Below, in pieces: positions 1 through 12,659 of a DNA stretch of 64,000 nt. The stretch's first letter is position 1. Each line of letters starts with the position of its first letter. The stretch covers positions 2,480,001-2,544,000 of the forward strand of contig JARKIF010000001.1 of the NCBI GenBank assembly GCA_029378245.1. Direction: 5' to 3'. The notes below the pieces were generated by a model. That model saw only the letters and a list, made by a program, of their open reading frames with translations. It was not told the DNA's origin and did not search any database. The position numbers and the translations under genes were made by a program. This DNA is from Roridomyces roridus. Its lineage: Eukaryota; Basidiomycota; Agaricomycetes; Agaricales; Mycenaceae.

Positions 1-1
1 T

Positions 2-1462
2 CGACCCGACCGGCAGACACTCATGTTCAGTGCTACGTGGCCCAAGGACGTCCAAAAGCTCGCTAACGTAAGTGCCCGGCACCGGCTCTCGCGGTGGTCT
101 GCTTAATTCCCATACAGGACTTCCTCAAGGACATGATACAAGTGAACATTGGATCAATGGAGCTCACCGCCAATCACAACATCGCCCAAATCGTTGAAGT
201 TTGCAGTGACTTTGAGAAGCGGGGTAAACTGGCCAAGCACCTGGATCAAATTGGAGCCGAGAACGCCAAAGTACTCATCTTTGTTGGGACAAAACGTGTT
301 GCGGACGACATCACCAAGTACCTCCGCCAGGACGGTTGGCCTGCGCTGGCTATCCACGGTGACAAGGAACAGTAAGATATTCTCTTCTACTCTTGTGCCC
401 TCGTTGATCCCTCGTAGGCGTGAACGTGATTGGGTATTGGGCGAGTTCAAAGCGAGCCGGTCTCCGATTTTGATTGCCACTGACGTTGCGTCGCGTGGTC
501 TTGGTGCGTTGCATTTATACTTTCTTCAAGCGCTGCGGACTCTGGTGCACGGTATGGTTTGTAACTTGCACTCACCCATAGCCACCCGGCGACAAGAACT
601 CTAGACAGAACCGACTGAGAAGCGCAGCGGATCAAGACAGACAATTGGTTCCATCCCTCTGACCTCTCCAGACGGCCCCCGGACGCTCTCTTTTCGGAGC
701 GTAAGCGGGTCAGGCTACCCCCAACGAACATTTTTTTAACTGTTGTTGGTACGGTATTCTAGCGAGCGGTTATGGACTTGACGAACAACAAAAAATTGAT
801 CTATCCTCTTGTGCAATCTCTACTCTGTCTAACTCTTGGGTGGTTCTGTTGTCTGCGCGCTTGTCCTTTTCTGCCTCGTCTTGATACGTGTTATTGATTT
901 GTCCTTGTCATTCCTTCCCTTCCCTGTGTGTGTTTGTCACTTGATCGCATTACTTGGCTGTCGATTCGCACATGCAGACGTGAAGGACGTCGGATACGTG
1001 ATCGTGCGTTCTTGACTCTTGTGTCTTTCCATGGCTGACGTTCAATAGAACTACGACTTTCCCAACAACTGCGAAGACTATATCCACCGTATCGGGCGTA
1101 CAGGGGTGCGTTGTCTTGGTCTTGAGTAACTCTCTTTACTGATTTGGCCGACAGCGTGCTGGTATGAAAGGCACCTCCTACACCTACTTTACGACGGAGA
1201 ACGCCAAGTCTGCACGTGAGCTGCTGGGGATCTTGAAAGAGGCCAAGGCGGTGATTCCCCCGCAACTAGAGGAGATGGGCATGTATGGCGGTGGAGGTGG
1301 TGGGCGTGGTATGTGCTTCATATCATTTTCCTCTTCTTGATGCTGACCTCTCTACCAGGCCGCTACGGAGGGGGTGGAGGCAGACGCGGTGGTGGTGGCG
1401 GTGGTGGCGGTCGTTGGGGAGGCGGGGGTGGCGGCGACAACGGATATGGCGGGCGCTGGTAA
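2..1462 (+). CDS. DBP2: DEAD-box RNA helicase, Dbp2/p68 type, 3' part
   Basis: ATP-dependent RNA helicase of the Dbp2/DDX5 subfamily, known to act in mRNP assembly, transcription quality control and rRNA processing. The gene enters from the left edge, so the ATPase domain up to motif III (MFSAT) is mostly missing. Exons: 2-67, 118-371, 418-503, 978-1003, 1049-1105, 1155-1308, 1359-1462. Visible are LIFVGT (motif IV), [10 protein letters not shown] (motif V, split by the long intron) and HRIGRTGRAG (motif VI), then a glycine/arginine tail with GGGG and GGRW runs typical of Dbp2. Five introns are 45-50 nt; the one at 504-977 is 474 nt. The frame stays open across all junctions. Subfamily call rests on the glycine-rich tail and the long intron after motif V. 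Confidence 0.93.
504..977 (+). other. Long intron inside the DBP2-like gene
   Basis: A 474-nt intron, about ten times longer than its neighbours, opens with GTGCGT and closes with TGCAG between the G and the D of the motif V sequence SRGLD. Yeast DBP2 genes are known to carry one unusually long intron that mediates autoregulation. I see a short perfect inverted repeat (ACGCTC/GAGCGT, 8-nt loop) near 690-710, but no clear snoRNA boxes or open reading frame. Confidence 0.75.
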
Positions 1463-1710
1463 AGCTTTTTTTGACTATTGTCCCTTGCATTCCGCGCCTC
1501 GCTGTACATATATGGCTGTCGCACGAAATGGCCGCTAGAAGTAGATTTACGCTACCCTAATGCGATGTTTGTTTATTCGTTAATCTTGAGAGCTGATTGC
1601 GAGCTGAGCGAGGCAAGATCCTTGAGATTGCTCTCCGAACAATATAAGTTTTCTCGCTTTGTATTCATAAAACCATATAGCATGCCAAGTTACATACGAA
1701 CAGCGATAAT

Positions 1711-2207
1711 CTACTCTCTCGGAGCACCCCGTCCAACGCCTGCAAACTGGGGCCGGAACTCGCCGGGTGCACCTCCGCCCTCCTTCTTGCGGTAGTCGTC
1801 ACGGTCGCCACGGGGAGCGCGGTAAGCACCGTCGCCTCCAGCACCTGGACGAACAGTGGCCGGACGAGCGGGACGAGCAGCCTTTTTGTGTGTTGCGGGG
1901 ACAATCTCGGCGGGAAGGTGAAGCCACTCGCGGAGGTACTCGACGCCCTCGGGGGTGAGGACGTAGTAGTACCACTGCCAGGAGAACTGAGTCTTGACGT
2001 AGCCCTTGGAGGTGAGGCTCTGCAGAGCCTTGATGACCTGCAGATTCGGCACATCCAACTCCTCGTGTTTGGGCGCGTTATAGTCTTTTTTGGCGACAAG
2101 TACGCCCTCTAACGAAAGATTAGAGAAAAAATATTAAGCGGTGAAAAACACGCACCTTTGAAGAGGTTTTCGTAGATGACACGCCTGTTCTCTTTGCTAA
2201 TAATCAT
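1711..2207 (-). CDS. RPS10: 40S ribosomal protein eS10
   Basis: Small-subunit ribosomal protein eS10, placed at the head of the 40S subunit. Two exons (2207-2156, 2108-1711) give about 149 aa. The start reads [19 protein letters not shown], matching the conserved eS10 N-terminus; the core contains [13 protein letters not shown] and LHLPAEIVP, followed by the usual low-complexity Arg/Gly/Pro tail. The 47-nt intron (2109-2155) has GTGCGT and TTAG ends. The gene is divergent from the condensin gene starting at 2478, so about 270 bp hold both promoters. Start chosen at 2207 because it matches the family N-terminus. Confidence 0.95.
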
Positions 2208-2477
2208 GCTGGGCAGGTAACAAGTTTTGCTGGCTTCGTGCTAACACGAAATCCGGCTGGAAAAAAAAAGACGGTCAGCGTCATCCCGAGAAAGAAGAGG
2301 GCCAGAATTATCTGGGCTTGCAACCACTCACAGGGCTCGGGAGGGCGGAAGTGGTCTTGAGGAGGTCTGAAGAAAGCCTTGGGATGGTAGTCGTGGGAAA
2401 AAAGGGTACTTTACAGCTTGTCGGCTTGTGATGCCCGAGACGCCCAACGCGTGACACAAACAAGGTCGCGTTCAATC

Positions 2478-5400
2478 ATGTTTGACCTCCGCGACGAGGT
2501 GCAGGCGATCCTGGACCCAGACTCCTACTCTTTCCCAAACGATGACCCGCTCGACGATGGAGAAATAGCCACTCTACTCGAAGGTATTTCAAGCCCCCTT
2601 TCTTTTTGTCGCCTAACACCCCCCAGGCGTCGTCGAGGCTGTCGCCGAGTCCAGCGACGCCATCCGCGAACCACACGTGTTCGACGTGTTCAGACGTCTC
2701 CTCAAGCACTCTGACGGGGTACCGGGCCAGACAATGTCAAAACTCCTCGACTCCCTGTCCTCCGGCCTCCAGGCAGAGCTCGATGCCACCGTGCGCGACC
2801 TCGACGGCGAGCCACCCCAGGTCTACTTGACTCACAAGACCCCCCTCGAAATGTACGCGTTTCTCCTGCAGTGGTTCGCCTCTGCTGCCGAAAAGGTCAA
2901 GGAGAGCGACGAGCCGCCCACACCCAAGCCACGCAGGGGACGTGGCGGAAAGGCCGCTGCCAGGACACGCACAAAGAAATCGGAATGGTCATGGAGCGAC
3001 CAGATTCCCCCAACCCTCAGTCTCATCAGCAAGGTCCTCCGTCTCTCCACCACCCGCATATGGACAACCAGCGCAGAACGTGACACGTTCATCTCCTGCC
3101 TCACCCGTCCCGCGTACCACATCACAGAAAACGAGGTTTACATGAAATCACAGGAAATCAAGCTCAGTGTCTACAAGGTCATCTGTCTCGCCGTAAAACA
3201 CCACGGCCACGCCCTCGCCGCCCAAATAACCATCATCCAGAACCTCCAGTTCTACGAGCATCTGTCGGAGCCGATGGCAGAGTGCCTCACTATTCTCGCA
3301 AAGGAATTCGACCACGCCCAACTTGGCGACGAAGTCCTTCGCGAAATTGCGGGCATGACTTTCGGCGGGCAGGACAACAAAGGACCCCGCTATTTCTCCA
3401 AATTCCTCATCAAATTCTCGGAGCTCGCACCCCGTCTGATGCTCAAGCAGATGAGTCTGCTCCTGAGCCAACTCGACTCTGAAGCGTACCCCATGCGTAT
3501 CGCCATCGTCGAGGTCATTGCCGCCATTATCAGGGACCTTGCCGAGTCCGAGGAGGAGGAATCGGGCGATGGGTCCCAGAAGAAGCAGATCAACGGATTG
3601 TATGATTTGCTGCTCGAGCGGGCACTCGATGTGTCGTCATACGTCCGCACCAAGGTCCTGGCTGCCCTCGCCCGTCTGTGCGACATGCCACGCGCCAAAT
3701 TCCCCAAGCAGCGTCTGGCCATCACCCAAGCCGCCGTTGGCGCGCTTGAAGACAAGGTCGCGAGTGTGCGCAAGGGCGCCGTGGCCCTCATTATCAAGCT
3801 GCTGACGACCCACCCGTATGGGCTCATGTACGGCGGGATGTTGACACTCGAAAAGTGGGAAGAGGATTATCGCCAACTCAAAGGGCAGTTGTCCAAGCTC
3901 GAGGCCAAGGCAAGCGACGCGGATGCGGTCCGCGAGGAGGATGAGCCGGAGCAATCGCAGGAAAAGACCGAGGAGTCGATGGACGTGGATGGCGGCGATA
4001 CCGACAAGGAGGAGGATCCCGAGGAGGAGGAAGAAGAAGACGACTCCATGGCCGTCGACTCTGACGGCGAAGGCATACCCAAGAAGAAATCCAAGAAGAA
4101 ACGCCCCGCCAAGCTCAAACCGCGTAAATCGCAAATTGCCGTCGACATGACCACCGAGAAGGTAGCGCTCGACGCGCTCGAGACCAACACTCTCCTGCAT
4201 CTCCGCCTCAAGAAGAAATACTACGTCGAGGCGCTCAACTTTATCCGCCAAATTGAAGGCACGATGGATACCATCGAGCGTTTGCTGGGCAGCAAGAGCA
4301 AACCTGAAGTCCTCGAGGCGATCGAATTCTTCCGTGTGGCACACGACTACAAGTTCCCCGATGCAGAGAGTGGGATCAAGAAGATGATACACTTGATTTG
4401 GGTTAAAGACAACAGCAGCAGCGCCAGTGCGACGGCCGGGGAAGAGACCTTGGAGGGCAAGGGCGTCAAGGCGAGGTTGATGGAGTGTTATCGGGGGTTG
4501 TATTTTGATCCTGTGGCCGATATGGAGCCCAAAGCGCAGGTCAATCGGATTGCGAAGAATATGATCGAGTGGGTCCGCTTGTTCTGTTTGACTGCAAGGT
4601 GCTAATCGGGAACAGGCTCACGTACAACGCCACCCTCGCGGAGCTCACCTTCCCTCGAAGAGATGATGCGCATCATGATGGAGGATGATCAGATTCATGC
4701 CGACGTGATTGCCAAGTTGTGGAGTGTGTATTCCATTAACAAGGCGCTACCCAAGGCGCAGCGGCAGGGTGCGATTATCATATTGGGAATGCTGGCGCTT
4801 GCCAAGAGGAGTGTATTGACGGACCATGTGGACGTCATGTTGAGAATTGGGCTGGGCCATTTGGGCAAGGTGCTTTGTTTCTTTGATTTTATTTTTATTT
4901 TGCCAACTTTTTTTAGGCCGACCTAACCCTTGCCCGCTACACCTGCGTCGCACTCCAACGGCTCAACGGGAGCGCCAAGAAAGTCAAAGGCTCTCTCCAC
5001 GACAAGACGATCCGGATATCGATGGAGAACCCCATCTTTACCAAGCTGCAAGAGGCGGTGGAACATCCGAGCCGGTCAAAGGAGTGGTTTGGGCTTGCGG
5101 AGCAGGTGATCAATACGGTGTATGCGCTTGGAGAGCACCCCGAGGTCGTTTGTAACGGGTTGATGAAGAGGTTGACGCAGAGGGCTTTTGGGAGGAAGGC
5201 CGCGGCCCCTTCGCAAGCGGATGAGGAGGGAGAGAAGGAGAAGGACCCGGACGCGATGGATGAAGACCAGCCGGAGAACATTTCTCAGGGTTCGCCAGCC
5301 TCTGCCGAGAGCAAGCCGACGAGTGGGGACCTTGGAGACGCGTTCGAGTTGAGTCAGTTGTTTTTCGTGGTGGGGCATGTGGCTATCAAGCATATCGTGT

Positions 5401-6908
5401 ACCTCGAGCTCGTGGAGCGCGAGTGGAAGAGGCAGAAGGATGAGAAGGAGGGCGGTGAGTGTTATTCTCTTTCAATGGATCGTGCTGATATTTTCTTTAG
5501 CTGAAAAGGCCAGTAACGCAAAGGGCAAGGAGCGGGAGGAGTTGGATCAGGTGGCGGGGAATGCAGAGGACGAGATTGGGGAGAGGGTTGCGGCGGTGCG
5601 GGAGACGGAGCTTTTGTATGGGCCGCATTCGCTTCTGGCGGTGTATGGGCCTATGCTCGTGCACGTATGTGGGAGCCCACACAAATACAAGGTAAGCCTG
5701 CGCTTCAAGAAAGTCGTATGGGCTAATCTATCTCCGCAGAATCGAACACTCCGCGCTGCCGCCACGCTGTCATTCAGCAAATTCCTCTGCGTGAGCTCAC
5801 AATTCTGTGACCAGAACCACCTGCTGCTGTTCAAGATCTTGGAAACATCCAAGAACGCCAACATCCGGAGCAACATTGTGATCGCGCTCGGGGATGTCGC
5901 AGTGTCTTTTAGCAGCATCATCGACGAGAACAGCAACGAACTATACAAGGGCCTGTCTGATCCGGATTTGGTTGTGAAGAAGAACACGCTGATGGTGCTG
6001 ACACATCTCATCTTGAATGGCATGATCAAGGTCAAAGGCCAGCTGGGGGAGATGGCCAAGTGTATCGAAGATCCAGAACCGAGGATATCCGATTTGGCCA
6101 AACTCTTCTTCAAGGAGCTGTCCACCAAGGATAATGCGATTTATAATAATTTGCCCGATGGTATGTTGCTGCTTTTTCCTTTGGGCGCTCGTTGATTTCG
6201 CGCAGTCATCAGTCATCTTGGGATTGGCGAGCACGCAGTGGATGAGGAGACGTTCCAGCGGACACTGACGTATATCTTTTCCTTCATCGAAAAGGTGCGG
6301 CCAAGCCTTTGTTTGGCTGCCTTGACTGATCTCTTTCACAGGAAAAACAAGCAGAGAGCATCGTGGAGAAACTCTGCCAGCGATTCCATCTTTCGGAAGA
6401 GCCGCGGCAGTGGCGGGATATTGCGTTTTGTCTTTCGCTATTACCCTTCAAGTCTGAGCGGTCAGTGAAGAAGCTGATCGAGGGTCTGCCCTTCTACCGC
6501 GACAAGCTGCATGAAGAGACGGTGTATGAACGGTTCTCGGAGATCTTGAATAAGGTTAGGCGTCAAGCTTGATTTTGTTGTTGTTTTTCTCATGCGCCAT
6601 CAGGCTCGGCAGAACAAGTCTGCAAACAAGCCGGATACTGAGCTGGCCGAGTTTGAGCAGGTGGGAGTCATTTTGAAGAGTATTTTATCGCAACTGACGC
6701 GTTTGTAGATTCTGGAAGACAACCGGATGCAAGGGGAAGAAGATCGTGATCTGGAGAAGCGGGTGCAAGGGAAGAAGGCTGCCGCGAGAAAGAAGGCGTC
6801 CAAGAAAAGTAAGAAATTTCGTACGTCTTGAGGTGTGCTCATGTTTCTCCAGAGGGACGAAAGAAGGTTGTGCGAGTAGAGGAGGAGGACGATGGCGAGG
6901 ACGAGTGA
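2478..6908 (+). CDS. CND1: Condensin complex subunit 1 (Cnd1/CAP-D2), with one apparent frame break
   Basis: HEAT-repeat subunit of condensin, which compacts mitotic chromosomes. Exons: 2478-2583, 2627-4568, 4616-4869, 4917-5454, 5501-5691, 5740-6160, 6206-6294, 6342-6554, 6604-6660, 6709-6808, 6853-6908, giving about 1,320 aa. Family landmarks: VFRRLLKHSDGV near the N-terminus, an acidic/lysine linker around 3900-4110, and the Cnd1 core with LTHLILNGMIKVKGQ and NAIYNNLPD near 5990-6160. In exon 3 the frame shifts by +1 at the TT of 4650-4651: LTYNATLAELT before and SLEEMMRIMM after align to CAP-D2 only if one T is dropped. No intron can absorb a single base. Sequencing error or recent mutation cannot be separated here. 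Identification is firm; integrity is not. Confidence 0.92.
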
Positions 6909-7027
6909 AGATTGTATCTAAATTTTTATCTAATCTGTATTTTGAATCTTTGATATTGCCGCGGCAAATCAACAACAATCGAGCATCCAAAACGGGACGA
7001 GGTTACAGGACTCGTGTATTGACGGCC

Positions 7028-10000
7028 ATGTCCAACGCGTCGCTCTCCGACGACCTGACCTCCCCGTCTCCCTCACCACCCCCTCCCCCCGTCCCACTGC
7101 CGAGGAAACCCGGGCGCCCCAAAAAGGCACCCAAGAAGGTCGTCTCAGCGCCGCCCCGTCCACCAAAGAAAGAATCTCACAAGCCCGTGCCAGAGGTCGA
7201 ACCTGCGATCGACTCTGGCTCGGAGCTCTCTGAGCTCACCGAGGAGGAAGATGGTGGGGCAGGCGAAGAGGACGAGGAGGAGGAAGACGAGGACGAAGGC
7301 GACGACGTCAAAGGAAAGGGCAGGGCTCGTGGCAGGGGACGAGGGCGGCCTGCAAAGGGACGCGCTGCAGCCAGCTCGACCAGTACCAGCAGTGGTGGGA
7401 ACGGTGGTGGCCGCAAAAAGCGTAGCAGCATCGTGCCTGCGCCGATGTGGGGTTGGGCAGCACCTGGTAGCGCGCCTGCCGTCGAGGAAGAGGAGGAGGA
7501 GGAAGAGTCTGGCAAACCCCGTGCTATGGAGGAAGAATCGGGCGACAGCGAGCAGGATCCCCAAGATGTCCCCCAGGTGTGTCCTTTTTTCTCCCTCCCC
7601 CGATCACGTTGTATTCAGTTTCTGTCTAGGACACGAAAGACAAGGAGGATGCTATCCAGCCCCAAGTGCGTCCACAACTACAAAACTTTTATTCTTTTCA
7701 TTCATTGCTCGTTCCGCAGCGCGCCGACGACATGGTGGTCGATGAGCCGACCCCGATCGCACCGTCTACAAGTACCGTAGCAGCGGCTGCAACCCTTCTC
7801 GACCTCTTGGCCGTCGCCTCTTCTCCACCCATGGTAGTGCTTCCTGTCGTCGAGACCAACGGAGTGGCAGCCGAGCCAGATGACGACAGTACCGAATCCG
7901 AAGGCGAACCCGCGTCAGAGGAGGGCGAGGAGGTCGAGGAAGAGGAACTCGTGGTCGACGTTACTGTCGAAGAGCAAGTCCAAGTCATCGGCAGTCCCAA
8001 GGTTCCAGTGAAACGGAATACGCGTAGGGGCGCGACCGGTGATAGACCCGTATCTCCTGAGGTTGACGGTCCAAGTCGTGAAGCGTCCCCTGTATCGGAG
8101 CGGAGTGCAGAAGAAGACGCGGCGGAAGACGAAGTGGATGTTGAAGACCCTGCAGAGAAGAGCGATATCGAGGTGGACGTGGACGACGCTGAAAACAAAA
8201 GTGGCGAGGAAGAGGTCGACGTGGACAAGAGCGACGTCGAAGACGCGAAGAGCGATGGCGAAGATGCCAAGAGCGACGTCGAGGATGACACCAAGTCTTC
8301 CGCCTCTGCCGACGACGTGGAAATGGAGGTTCAACCCGCCCATCGCGCCGAGGCACTCGATGTTCTTGCAGGCATCGAGCTCAAGTACGCGCTTTTGCGG
8401 GAAGCGGTCTATGTCGAGCGCATGGCAGGGCTCAGCTGGGAAGAGACTCTCGTCGCGTCGGGCACACACCCCGAATTACGACACATCCAACGAGAACTCG
8501 CCACCAGACGCGATCGACGTGTTGAACTTGCAACGCGAAAACGCGCGTTTGAGCATACTGACGCGGAAAGAAAGCGAGGAGTTGGTGAAGCAGGTGTCTG
8601 GTCTTGGTGGAAAGTGAGTGACTGAATAGCTTTTTCAAGTGCTGGCACTCAAGAGTTCGATAGTTGGCTCGGGATGAGCTCCAAACTGAAATGATTGCGG
8701 AAACTAACCGGAAGCGTCGGAGGATTGAGCGAGAGAGGAGGGGTGTTGAACGCCCTCAACCCAGTGAGCATCATCTTCTCGCGCTTTGTATTTTCTGACA
8801 CTTGTTAGATCGTCACTTTCCTGCCCCTCCCCTGCCACACGCCGCACCTGCGCCCCCGCCGAGTTTGCGCAGTATCGTTACTTCCTCCGTGTCCTTCCGT
8901 CGCGAGTCGAGCCGTCGGTCACAGAGTCGTAACGAGACTGTATCTGAACCACAGCAGCCTGTATTCCCTGACCTGATCCCACTTGCCGCAGCGGATATTC
9001 AAAGTGATCTCGACTTTATGCTGCATCAGCAGCACCCGCCTGCACCGCCCCCAACTCATCTCCAGCCGCCGCCGCCGCTCCCACCTCAACAGCAGCCTCC
9101 CCAAATGCCGAGACAGCAGCCTTCGCGTGTCCTTGGGATGGGCCCACCTCCGCAGCAACAAGCACCGCCACCCCCTAATCAACCCATGTACGAGCCATTC
9201 GCTCGTCCGCCACCGCCACCACAGCAGCAGCAATTCCAGCAACCACCCATGCCGCCTGGTTTCGCACCGCCTGGCTTTGGTCGCCCACCGCAGCATCATC
9301 ACCATCCGCCGCCCCCGCCACCTCATCATGTCCACCAGCAGCAACAATTCGACATGTACCCACCGCCGTTTGGGCCCGGTCCTGGTCGGCGTGCGGAGAG
9401 CCCCGCGGGTCCAGCTAGATGGGGAAAGCCTGGTGAGTGGCAGGGAGAGCAGCGAGTGATTGGCGACGGGCGAGTACCCATTGAGGGGCGAATTGGGGAG
9501 GGCAGGGTTATCGGGGGAGGGATGCCCATGGTTCGGCCGAGTGGTCAGGGCCCGGACGATGATGAGCGAGAACGCATCATGCGGGAGAGGGACCGGGAAA
9601 GGGACCGCGACAAGCGGGAGCGCGAGAGGGAACGCGAACGAGAACGCGACCGAGAGCGAGATAGGGACAGATCACGGGATCGTGAGCGCTCAAGGGAAGA
9701 ACGTGACCTCGAGCAAGATCGGTACATGATGATGCAGTCGCAGCATCGGCAGCCACCGCCGCCACACCATCACCATGTCGTCCACGGCCATCGCCCGCAT
9801 CACCACCATGTACTACACCACCACCATCCACAACAACCGCAACCTCCCTTGCACGGCCATGGCACTGCACCGCCAGCACCCCGTCCATCTCTGAGCCCGC
9901 GTGCCTCGCGTGAATTCGATAGCCGAATCCACGACAATCGTGATCGCCCTCCTCATGATGGCAACTCACGGTGGAAGGGTGATCGTGATGAGCAGCCTCC

Positions 10001-10823
10001 AGATTATCGAAAGCGACCGCCTCCCATGGATGAGCGTGACCGGCCATTGGCAACCCCATTTGCGATGAACAGTTCCTACTCCAGCGGAGGCGCTGCAGGC
10101 GGACGCAGCATGCACACACCGCCACCTGCGAACACGCCCACCGGCCCTCGGGGCTCACGCAGTCTTGAAGATGCCTTCCGGATGCCCCCAGCGTCGTCGA
10201 CTTCGGTGGGCTATATGGGCGACGCCCGCTCTTCATCTCACCCCTCTTCTCCCCGACGCTACTCCCAGAGCTCCCAGGGCCCCCCACTACCCACGTCATC
10301 TTCCTCACGCGCTCCATCGCGACCTAGTGGTCTGAGCGGCTTGTCACCTCCGTTACACCGTACTCTTCCGCCGCCCAGCCCCTCCACATTTGGTGGTGGC
10401 AGCACATCCCGCTACGGTGCAAACCCGCCACTCGGTCGCGCACCTGACCCGAGTCGTTCACCGGTGCTACATCGTGCTGAACGGGAGCGGCTACCCTCAC
10501 CTCCTCCACCCCCTTCCAACAAAATGATGGTCGGTTCAATGATCAACGGTCCACCAGCCTTTTCCAACTCCCCTCGGACGACCACACCCGTTGCTTCTGC
10601 AGATGATAAGGTTTTGGGTGGTCCTCGAAACGACTCGCCGTTCGTTGGGCCGTTTTCCAACATGCCTAATCCACCTTCATATCCCAGCAAACACCCCGAA
10701 AAAGATTTGAAGGGCGACAAAATAACGAGGCTGCCATCACCGGCACCCATTCTCGGCCCTCCACCCCCGCCTGTTCTTCCACCACTGCCGTCCGCAAAGA
10801 GTGAACGGATATCAGGACTATGA
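7028..10823 (+). CDS. Sds3/Dep1-like histone deacetylase complex subunit with very long low-complexity tail
   Basis: Likely subunit of an Rpd3L/Sin3-type histone deacetylase complex. Exons: 7028-7576, 7630-7665, 7720-8613, 8664-8763, 8809-10823 (about 1,197 aa). The N-terminal third is acidic, with an AT-hook-like GRPKK and RGRGRGRPAKGR. The Sds3/Dep1-type domain spans nt 8340-8800: ALDVLAGIELKYALLREAVY, then a THPELRHIQREL block and a WWKLARDEL segment created by the intron at 8614-8663. PLAAADIQSDLDFML near 8976 also fits Dep1. The C-terminal 600 residues are rich in Pro, Gln and His, with an alternating Arg/Glu/Asp stretch at about 9570-9720. The ATG lies 119 bp past the condensin stop. 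Assignment to Dep1 rather than Sds3/BRMS1 is an inference from these blocks. Confidence 0.8.
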
Positions 10824-11070
10824 AACTCGCTTTGCTATATATTTGTTTTCTTTTTTTCTGTTGGACACAATAATGATAGGGCGTTTGAGCGTCCATTTGA
10901 CCATTCAAAACGGCTCGATAGCCACAGAAAGTGACTTCCGCTTTCGAAAGGAAAACATTCTCAGACAGCGATGGTCAACAACTGTCAACAATGCTCGCCG
11001 AAAAGGTAACCGGCACATCTCGCAACACCGCCCGGCACATTCGAATGGCACAACATCTCATTCTTCCACC

Positions 11071-12597
11071 ATGACTCGTGTTGGATATGGCGAGTATCCT
11101 CCCCTCTCTGGCAATTCAACTCATTAGGGAGCAGTTACACTCGGAAACTCGGGTTTGAAGGTATCCAAGATCATCTTGGGATGCATGGGATACGGGTCCC
11201 CCGAATGGCAGCCTTGGGTCCTTGGTGAGGAAGAGTGCATCAAGCATATCAAGTTTGCGTGGGTGCACTGAAATACTCGGTCAAGCGGCGTTACATGTCA
11301 TTTTAGGTACGAGATGGGGATTCAGACATTCGACACGGCGAACGTGTACTCCAATGGCCAAGTAATGAGTATCTGGAACCCTGAGCAAAGGCTTACTGAG
11401 CATTCAGTCGGAAGTGGTTTTGGGTAATGCGATCAAGACACTCGGCCTTCCCCGCGAGGAGATTGTCGTCATGACCAAGGCAAGTGAATGCCAAGTAGTC
11501 GCACACCTCTCATGCTCTTTCTAGATCAGAGGTGCCGTTGGGAAGACGGTTGATGTCTCGGCCTGGGACCTTTATGTAGCGGGCCCAGATAACGTCGGAT
11601 ACGTGAACCAGCATGGACTATCCAGGAAGCACATTTTTGCGGCAGTAGAGGACAGTTTGAAGAGGCTGCAGCTGGACTATATTGACGTCCTCCAATGCAA
11701 GTTTCTCTTTTTAGAAAACTTTTTTCTGTTTGACGCTGTTCATAGGCCACCGCGTTGATGATGATACGCCGATTTCCGAGACGGTTATTTTACAATCTCT
11801 AATTTTTCCAGTTCACTGAAATATTTACAAGATGGAAGCTCTCCACGACATCGTCAAGGCTGGCCTTGTTCGCTATATCGGCATGAGCTCATGCTACGCC
11901 TGGCAGTTTCATCTCATGCAAAGTGCGATTCTCTAAACCATCACCTGAACAACTGCACATGTTCCTCTTAGACTATGCTATCACGCACAACCTCACTCCA
12001 TTCATATCCATGCAAAACCAATACAGCCTCCTCTACAGGGAGGAAGAACGCGAGATGATGCCCACACTCAAAGTAAGACCGTGATTCTTCTCAATCTCGC
12101 AATAAATACCAAGGCCAACCAGCATTTCGGTGTTGGGTCTATCCCTTGGTCCCCGTTGGCCCGTGGCGCACTGACCCGCCCGCATACCAACACTGGAAGG
12201 ACGCGCCGCCAGGCAGGAGATGAAGCTTCCAGCGACATATACCTCACGGCCGGTGGCAGCAAAGCCATAGTGGAGCGGTACGCCTCGGTCTCTCAAATAT
12301 GCACCAACTCACTCGCTCATGATCATCAGCGTCGAGCAAATCGCGAAGAAATATAACGCGACGATGGCACAGATTTCCCTTGCCTGGGTCATGTCCAAGA
12401 ATGGTACCAAGTCGTTCCCTGCACAGGGATGGAAGATTTATTTAATTATTTTTACAGAAGTGACTGCGCCCATTGTTGGCAGCTCGTCGATCGAGAAGTT
12501 GGAGGATATTATCGGGGCGTTGGATGTCACTCTGAGTGGGGAGGATATCAAGTATATGGAGGAACCGTATCAGCCAATGAACATCATGTCCCATTAA
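11071..12597 (+). CDS. Aldo/keto reductase, AKR9-like (aryl-alcohol dehydrogenase type)
   Basis: NADPH-dependent carbonyl reductase of the AKR superfamily, close to fungal aryl-alcohol dehydrogenases. Eleven exons: 11071-11079, 11128-11258, 11307-11361, 11408-11479, 11525-11696, 11746-11783, 11832-11922, 11972-12072, 12123-12277, 12330-12403, 12458-12597, summing to 345 aa in frame. Motifs: LGNSGLKVSKIILGCMGYG, FDTANVYSNGQSE (catalytic Asp and Tyr), VVMTK (catalytic Lys), QCHRVDDDTPI (His), VGSSSIEKLEDI (NADP site). The 9-nt first exon (Met-Thr-Arg) is tentative: it is the only ATG that reaches the conserved frame through a 48-nt intron. Two introns, at 11480 and 11697, begin with GCAAGT. It is followed after 62 bp by an AhpC/TSA-type gene on the same strand. 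Confidence 0.9.
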
Positions 12598-12659
12598 TAG
12601 GGGGCATCAATTGTGATCGGGTTCCGAACCATGTCATACGTTCCTCGCAAGATTCTCTC

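Noticed and set aside
504..977. snoRNA or microRNA hosted in the DBP2-like intron
   Set aside because: Only one 6-bp hairpin was seen; no C/D or H/ACA boxes.
3637..4392. 251-codon open frame on the minus strand inside the condensin gene
   Set aside because: It is a shadow of the long Cnd1 exon, rich in Leu/Val/His with no family signal and no splice context.
7177..8294. Serine-rich minus-strand open frames opposite the acidic region of the Dep1-like gene
   Set aside because: They are complements of GAG/GAC-rich acidic codons on the plus strand.
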